The notes beneath the pieces are model-generated. The model was not told the origin of the DNA and did no database searches. It worked only from the letters and a program-made list of their open reading frames with translations. From CAZKUB01 sp964592335 (lineage in GTDB: Archaea; Thermoplasmatota; E2; DHVEG-1): a DNA stretch of 18,571 nt. The DNA lies in assembly GCA_964592335.1 (NCBI GenBank), contig CAZQEU010000027.1, positions 1 through 18,571 on the forward strand. The letters run 5' to 3'. Each line of letters starts with the position of its first letter. The first letter of the stretch is position 1. Both the position numbers and the translations under genes were made by a program. Below, piece by piece: positions 14,379 to 18,571 of this stretch.

Positions 14379-15683
14379 TTAAAATTTAAACTGGTTCTTA
14401 TAACGTTCCCTATAACGAAAATTTCTTTGCAATACGTATAAAGAGTGGTGAATATTTTTTGTTCTCTCTAAAGTTTTAAAAACTCTTTTAATTATCTTAG
14501 GGATAGAATAGAAATTTTTTGCAACTCTTCTTGTTCCTTCATATAGTTGTTCTCTAGACATGTTCTTAGGTTCAAAAACAACGTTTGCATATGTATATTT
14601 ATCCCATTCTTCAGTTAAAATTCTATCCTCTTTTTTTAATCTATTGAATAAAGCAGTACCTGGAAATGGTGTTAATATATGAAACTCAGCCATCTCAATC
14701 CCCCATTCATCTACAGCATTTAAAGTGTTATCAAAAATATCAGGTTTATCCCCATCAAAACCAAAAATGAAAGATCCAATAATAACCATTCCATAGCTAT
14801 GAATTTTTTTAATCGCTTTTTTATAATCTTCGACTTTATTATTCTTCTTATTAATACTATCTAGGCTTCCTTGAGAAACTGATTCAAATCCAATGAACCA
14901 GGCAAAAAGCCCTATTTCTTTTGTAATTTTAAGTAATTCTTCATTTTTTCCAAGGATGTTTACTGTTCCATTTGCTTGCCATCTCTTGTTAAATTTTTTT
15001 AGTTCACTGAAAAGTTTTCTATTGTAATTCATATGCCATGTTAAGTTTGAATCATAAATGAATATCTCTTTTGAATGAATATTATTGATCTCTCTTAGTA
15101 CGTTCTCGAGAGGACGAACCCCTTTACTATAAAGACTTGAAATAGTACAAAATTCACATTTATTTGGACACCCTCTTTTAATTAGCAGCCCATCAGCACG
15201 TATCTTTCTTTTTATCAGATCTCTTCTTGGCTCTGGGATTAATTCTTGTGGTATCGCTTCTTCTGAAGAATAAAAAGGTTTTAATTGATTCTTCTCGAAA
15301 TCTTCTAATAGTTTTGGCCAACTGATTTCAGCTTCACCAATTACAACAGCATCAGCATGTTGCTTTGCTTCATCTGGCAATGCTGATGCATGCCATCCAC
15401 CAATCACAACTGTGACACCGCGATTTCTGAACTCATCAGCTATTTCATATACACGAAGCGCCGACATGACAAAAGAGGTGATTCCAACCAGGTCATAATT
15501 ACCCTCAAAATCAATTTTTTCATAATTTTCATCAATAATTTCTATTTCATGAGATCTTGGTGTAGAACCTGCAACTTGAGGTAAAGATAATGATAAAGAT
15601 TCCCCAAATAGTTTGTACAACAATTCTTTACCCTTATTGTTATTAGCATAAGTTAGTTTTGGAAAGACAAGTAGTATCTTCAT
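14379..15683 (-). CDS. B12-binding-domain radical SAM protein (paralogue 1)
   Basis: 434 residues. The cobalamin-binding-like domain (1-135) has KILLVFPKL, YDLVGITSFVMSA, VVIGGWHASALPDEAKQHAD and VVIGEAE. The radical SAM cluster motif is GCPNKCEFC (C172, C176, C179); FIGFESVSQ, FIFGFDGD and ILTPFPGT follow. The tail (LTEEWDKYTYANVVFEPKNM) resembles the C-terminal extension of HpnP-like lipid-modifying enzymes. It is clearly paralogous to the gene at 16941-18248 along its full length (shared SALP-EAKQHAD, IGFESVSQ versus VGFESVSQ, ILTPFPGT versus ILTPYPGT, VVFEPK-M versus VVFQPK-M). The ribosome binding site AGGAGA (15688-15693) lies four bases before the ATG, and the ATP-grasp stop is only 24 bases upstream, so they are almost certainly cotranscribed. 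It probably catalyses radical methylation or C-C/C-S bond formation on a small molecule or lipid; substrate unknown. Confidence 0.87.
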   Translation of the reverse strand: MKILLVFPKLTYANNNKGKELLYKLFGESLSLSLPQVAGSTPRSHEIEIIDENYEKIDFEGNYDLVGITSFVMSALRVYEIADEFRNRGVTVVIGGWHASALPDEAKQHADAVVIGEAEISWPKLLEDFEKNQLKPFYSSEEAIPQELIPEPRRDLIKRKIRADGLLIKRGCPNKCEFCTISSLYSKGVRPLENVLREINNIHSKEIFIYDSNLTWHMNYNRKLFSELKKFNKRWQANGTVNILGKNEELLKITKEIGLFAWFIGFESVSQGSLDSINKKNNKVEDYKKAIKKIHSYGMVIIGSFIFGFDGDKPDIFDNTLNAVDEWGIEMAEFHILTPFPGTALFNRLKKEDRILTEEWDKYTYANVVFEPKNMSREQLYEGTRRVAKNFYSIPKIIKRVFKTLERTKNIHHSLYVLQRNFRYRERYKNQFKF

Positions 15684-15687
15684 ATTT

Positions 15688-15693
15688 TCTCCT
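15688..15693 (-). promoter_or_regulatory. Shine-Dalgarno AGGAGA of B12 radical SAM paralogue 1
   Basis: AGGAGA on the minus strand lies four bases before ATG 15683, within the 24-base gap after the ATP-grasp gene. This is strong support for the start and for polycistronic translation. Confidence 0.55.
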
Positions 15694-15707
15694 GTTTTAT
15701 CTTTTTA

Positions 15708-16895
15708 TTAAGTATTGTTTTTTTCATTAGTATCCTTTAAAGTTATATCAAGGTTATCTTGTCGATTCTCTTCATCAACATGATTTTTTATAGGGAAAAC
15801 AACTGAAATGATGCCAGGTAATGGATCTGCTAAAGAAACAACATCAAAATGAATATCTGACATAAAGGCACTTTTTATGATATCAGACTTGTTTGAATTT
15901 TTAAGAAAATTTTTGATATTTATAATATCACCAAGTAGCCATTGACCTTTTATGCCTTCTTTGTAACCTAAGTTTCTCGTCACATTATCTTTCATCATAA
16001 GTTGATATAACAAATAAGGGAAGTCAACTCCTGATGAAATAGATAATTGCAAAGATCCCCAAAAACGAGGATTTATTTCCATCAATTTAGGTTTGCCATC
16101 TCTTGAATCAATTCTAAATTCAACCATTGCTAATCCAGACCATTTTATTTTTTTTAAAAGATTAAGAGCGATATTAACGCAATCTTCATTTTTTACTGTT
16201 TCTCTAAGAGTGCTTGCTCCACCATAAGAATATCGAGTCCTAATGCGCTTTTTAACTGTTAGTGCAACAGGTTCTGAATTTAAATCAAATAATGTATAAA
16301 CTCCTATCTCACCACCATTTGGTATAAATTCTTGTATGATACATGGACCATATCTATTAGTCATATTTTTATAACCTTCTTTCAACTCTAAGGCGGTGTT
16401 GCATATCTTTATTTTAACTGCATGTCTTCTTGAGGGTTTTATAACTACAGGATACTTGTCTACATTTGACAGTATATCATCCAATCTACTAGAAAAATAG
16501 GTCTTAGGGCAATCAACTCCATTTTTCATTGCGAGTTGTATTAATCTCTTTTTATCATATACATTGTAAAATGTTTCAAAATCAGGGGGAGTTAATTTGA
16601 CAAAATCAGAGAAAATATCTCCATATTTACTTATTAAAAAGTAAGTATAAACATGGGAAGAGATAATAAAATCATATTTGTCTTTTTTAATAATATTTAA
16701 CAAATGTTTCAAGAAAGATTCTGGATTTAATCTTGGGTTTGGATAGATAATCCTTTTATCAGTATATCTTGAGAAGAATCCCATCGCGGATTTTCTTTCA
16801 CTTGCCGCTGTAATTTTTATGCCCCGTTTCCCCAAAGAACGAATTACAGAAAGTGATGGTCTTAATTCAGCATCTGTAACTAATACTTTTCCCAT
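15708..16895 (-). CDS. ATP-grasp superfamily ligase
   Basis: A 395-residue ATP-grasp enzyme resembling the predicted carboligase / carbamoyl-phosphate-synthase-like group. The pre-ATP-grasp domain (about 1-110) begins KVLVTDAELRPSLSVIRSLG. The ATP-binding part contains YPVVIKPSRR with Lys153, IIQEFIPNGGE (186-196) as the adenine-side strand and loop, and the metal-binding residues Glu259 (AMVEFR) plus Glu273 and Asn275 (LMEINPRFWG). These enzymes join a carboxylate, activated as acyl-phosphate, to an amine, thiol or other nucleophile. The last 30 or so residues are hydrophilic and acidic, probably disordered. The start is ATG without a good ribosome binding site; the preceding radical SAM stop lies 45 bases upstream. 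Sandwiched between two paralogous B12 radical SAM genes, it likely builds or extends the same product. Confidence 0.87.
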   Translation of the reverse strand: MGKVLVTDAELRPSLSVIRSLGKRGIKITAASERKSAMGFFSRYTDKRIIYPNPRLNPESFLKHLLNIIKKDKYDFIISSHVYTYFLISKYGDIFSDFVKLTPPDFETFYNVYDKKRLIQLAMKNGVDCPKTYFSSRLDDILSNVDKYPVVIKPSRRHAVKIKICNTALELKEGYKNMTNRYGPCIIQEFIPNGGEIGVYTLFDLNSEPVALTVKKRIRTRYSYGGASTLRETVKNEDCVNIALNLLKKIKWSGLAMVEFRIDSRDGKPKLMEINPRFWGSLQLSISSGVDFPYLLYQLMMKDNVTRNLGYKEGIKGQWLLGDIINIKNFLKNSNKSDIIKSAFMSDIHFDVVSLADPLPGIISVVFPIKNHVDEENRQDNLDITLKDTNEKNNT

Positions 16896-16940
16896 AATCC
16901 ACTTAGCAGAATATTCATTTATCTTATAACACTTTTTATA

Positions 16941-18248
16941 TTACTTTTTTCTAAATATTTTTGTATAACATCCTCTTTCATAGATATTTTCTGATATGAC
17001 ATTAGATAAAGGGTAAAAACCTAATTTTATACTTTTTAAATCTCGTGTTATCATATTTGAAATACTATGAAACTTCCTTACTACTTTATGAAACCCATCA
17101 CTTAGTTCCTCCGGCAACATCTGTTTTGGTTGAAAAACAACATCACATAATGTATATTTTGTCCAATCTTTCGTAAGTATCCTGCCTTCTCTGTTTAGCC
17201 TCTCAAAAAAAGGTGTCCCAGGGTATGGAGTTAAAATGTTAATAGATGGGACGGTGACCCCAATATCACGGATTGCTTTTATAGTCAAATCAAAAATGTC
17301 TTTGGTGTCAGTATCAAATCCTAATATAAATTGACCTATCACAGCAATATTATGATCCTTTATTTTTTCGACTGCTGAACTATATTCTTCGATTTTATTT
17401 GTGTTTTTACCAATACTATTAAGCGCTTCCTGAGAAACTGATTCAAAACCGACATTAAACATCTGACATCCAGCCGCTTTGGCTAATCTCAATAACTCTT
17501 CGTCTTTATTTAGGACATCTACATTGCCATAACAAATAAATTTTTTATTTAGATGTTTCATTTCTTTAAAAAGAGCTTTAGTGTAATTTACATCTATTGT
17601 CAAAGAAGAGTCAGAGAACGTTATAAATTTTTGAGGTATTGCTTTTAGCTCTCCAACTATTTTGTCTATCGATTTTTTTCGGAAAACATGCCAACCAATT
17701 CTGCTATTTGAAATTGAGCAAAATTCACAGCGATATGGACAACCTCTCGATGCCTCTATTCGGGCTTGTATAGACTTAGGTTCCCCAATATTCCTCTTTA
17801 AATTTGGAATAGAATTTAAATCAACAGGTTTTTTTGAATGATAGAAGGCGCATAATCGATTTTTTTCCAAATCGCTTAGTAAAAGCGGCCAAGAGTTCTC
17901 TGATTCTCCTATTACAATACTATCGGCATGCTGTTTTGCTTCTTTTGGAAGAGCAGAAGGATGATACCCGCCTAAAACAACTTTCATTCCTCTACTGCGA
18001 AATTTATCAGCTATTTGATATGCTCTAGGTGCAGATGGAGTACAACAAGTGACCCCTACTAAATCATATTTTTCATTAAAATCAATTTTCTGAAAGGTTT
18101 CGTCTAATAACGAAACTGTGTGTTTTCCAGGAGTTATAGTTGCTATTTGTTGCAATGTTATATATGGATTAAAGATTAACTTTAATTTTAGTTTATCCAG
18201 AAAACTTAATCGGGATTTGTAACTAGGCTGTATAAGAAGTATATCCAT
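16941..18248 (-). CDS. B12-binding-domain radical SAM protein (paralogue 2)
   Basis: 435 residues, full-length paralogue of the protein at 14379-15683. The cobalamin-binding-like domain shows DILLIQPSY, YDLVGVTCCTPSAPRAYQIA, VVLGGYHPSALPKEAKQHAD and IVIGESE. The radical SAM motif is GCPYRCEFC (C170, C174, C177). The core continues with FNVGFESVSQ, FILGFDTD and ILTPYPGT, and the tail has LTKDWTKYTLCDVVFQPKQM. Its two extra cysteines in the B12 domain (VTCCT, 68-69) are absent from the paralogue, which has TS there. It is the first gene of the likely four-gene minus-strand operon; a TATA box at 18275-18282 lies about 30 bases before the ATG. Two divergent copies in one operon suggest successive or different radical steps on one scaffold. 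Family confident, reaction unknown. Confidence 0.87.
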   Translation of the reverse strand: MDILLIQPSYKSRLSFLDKLKLKLIFNPYITLQQIATITPGKHTVSLLDETFQKIDFNEKYDLVGVTCCTPSAPRAYQIADKFRSRGMKVVLGGYHPSALPKEAKQHADSIVIGESENSWPLLLSDLEKNRLCAFYHSKKPVDLNSIPNLKRNIGEPKSIQARIEASRGCPYRCEFCSISNSRIGWHVFRKKSIDKIVGELKAIPQKFITFSDSSLTIDVNYTKALFKEMKHLNKKFICYGNVDVLNKDEELLRLAKAAGCQMFNVGFESVSQEALNSIGKNTNKIEEYSSAVEKIKDHNIAVIGQFILGFDTDTKDIFDLTIKAIRDIGVTVPSINILTPYPGTPFFERLNREGRILTKDWTKYTLCDVVFQPKQMLPEELSDGFHKVVRKFHSISNMITRDLKSIKLGFYPLSNVISENIYERGCYTKIFRKK

Positions 18249-18274
18249 ATTAATAATATAGAGTTTAATATTGG

Positions 18275-18282
18275 TATATAAA
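18275..18282 (-). promoter_or_regulatory. TATA box of the radical SAM/ATP-grasp operon
   Basis: On the minus strand the sequence reads TTTATATA, a textbook archaeal TATA box, about 30 bases before ATG 18248. It predicts a start near 18250-18255 and a very short leader. Confidence 0.5.
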
Positions 18283-18422
18283 TTATACTAAAAAACAATC
18301 ATAAATTTAGAAAAATTAAAGAATTTTATTTCAATATTAAAAAGTATCTATTGTCAAGACCTCCACCCACTATAAAAATATAAATAGAATGGTAGATATA
18401 CGCACCAAGTTGTATTGAAATT

Positions 18423-18571
18423 ATGAAGAAGAAAAGAATATTTATATACGAAGTTCTAACCTGCAATAGGAGGAAGTTAGATGCTTTTAAAATACAGAAA
18501 TATTTTTCTTTAAATAAACAAGACTTTTGCAGATTTCAAATTGAAAGAGCATTCCTTTGCTCTTTAGATTC
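18423..18571 (+). CDS. Possible N-terminal fragment of a plus-strand gene, running off the window
   Basis: An ATG at 18423 opens a frame of 49 codons still open at the window end, beginning MKKKRIFIYEVLTCNRRKLD. The basic start followed by a hydrophobic strand, then Cys and an Asp six residues later, is faintly like the UPF0004 N-terminus of MiaB-type radical SAM methylthiotransferases, but the part after residue 30 does not match. A TATA-like tract at 18371-18386 is placed for a transcript starting near 18402; no ribosome binding site is visible. It may equally be a chance open frame. Confidence 0.3.
   Translation, partial: MKKKRIFIYEVLTCNRRKLDAFKIQKYFSLNKQDFCRFQIERAFLCSLD
18441..18480 (+). 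promoter_or_regulatory. TATA box plus perfect AGGAGG Shine-Dalgarno before ATG 18481
   Basis: TTTATATAC at 18441-18449 is followed by AGGAGG at 18468-18473, seven bases before ATG 18481. The expected transcription start from that TATA (about 18470) would fall on the Shine-Dalgarno. The frame opened at 18481 closes after only ten codons (TAA 18511-18513), so this is either a leader peptide, a sequence error, or coincidence inside the 18423 frame. Confidence 0.3.
18544..18565. repeat. 8-bp hairpin at the right edge
   Basis: AAAGAGCA (18544-18551) and TGCTCTTT (18558-18565) form a perfect 8-bp stem with a six-base loop. It lies about 30 bases past the stop of the ten-codon frame at 18481. It could be a leader RNA structure; no T-run follows within the window. 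Confidence 0.3.

Larger units (their letters stand above)
18249..18571. other. AT-rich intergenic region at the right end
   Basis: This stretch of 323 bases has no complete gene. It holds the promoter of the minus-strand operon (18275-18282), a TATA-like tract at 18371-18386, a short G/C-rich patch (18359-18369) in otherwise AT-rich DNA, and the possible plus-strand elements listed separately from 18423 on. Confidence 0.5.

Noticed and set aside
18355..18372. Minus-strand GTGGGTGGAGGTC patch resembling the DP2 start (ATGGGTGGGGACC), considered as a duplicated gene start.
   Set aside because: The similarity covers about 11 bases only and the frame closes after 14 codons.
1..18571. CRISPR arrays, tRNA genes, insertion sequences.
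   Set aside because: I found no regularly spaced repeats, no cloverleaf/T-loop signature, and no transposase or terminal inverted repeats on either strand.

Overview
The window is AT-rich archaeal chromosome. Two features establish the domain of life. One is the large (catalytic) subunit of the archaeal family-D DNA polymerase, interrupted by an intein. The other is an archaeal-type signal recognition particle RNA on the minus strand at about 5793-6118. PolD is found in Euryarchaeota, DPANN, Asgard and related groups but not Crenarchaeota, so the lineage cannot be narrowed further by eye. The SRP RNA is only about 50% G+C in the stretch I counted (5821-5880), which suggests a mesophile or moderate thermophile rather than a hyperthermophile. 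TATA-like boxes about 25 bases before several start codons fit leaderless or short-leader archaeal transcription.

Layout, left to right. (1) 154-5652 is an accessory block: a GT1/MGT-like glycosyltransferase (-); a PqqD-like/SPASM radical SAM enzyme (-) that diverges, across a gap of about 40 bases, from a C45 (acyl-CoA:6-APA acyltransferase-like) Ntn hydrolase (+); and a cobalamin-binding-domain radical SAM protein (-). (2) 5793-11429 is a core block, all minus strand: SRP RNA, a small two-helix membrane protein, and PolD large subunit DP2 with a 510-residue LAGLIDADG intein inserted exactly at the catalytic DGDED motif. (3) 11430-11659 is a divergent promoter region. (4) 11660-18248 is a second accessory block: a PaaK/CapK-like adenylate-forming enzyme (+) converges on a probable four-gene operon (-). 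In transcription order the operon holds a B12-type radical SAM, an ATP-grasp ligase, a paralogous B12-type radical SAM, and a saccharopine-dehydrogenase-like Rossmann oxidoreductase. (5) 18249-18571 is AT-rich and holds the operon promoter plus a possible truncated plus-strand gene.

How the genes may work together is inference. Activation (PaaK-like), ligation (ATP-grasp), redox (Rossmann) and difficult C-H or C-C chemistry (two B12 radical SAMs) look like a small-molecule or lipid/cell-surface modification pathway. The left block similarly combines glycosyl transfer, radical SAM modification and an amidase/acyltransferase. The most unusual signals are two. The intein's C-terminal junction reads Ile-Arg before the +1 Cys where Asn or Gln is expected. 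The base and codon composition of the DP2 gene changes abruptly about 320 bases upstream of the intein.
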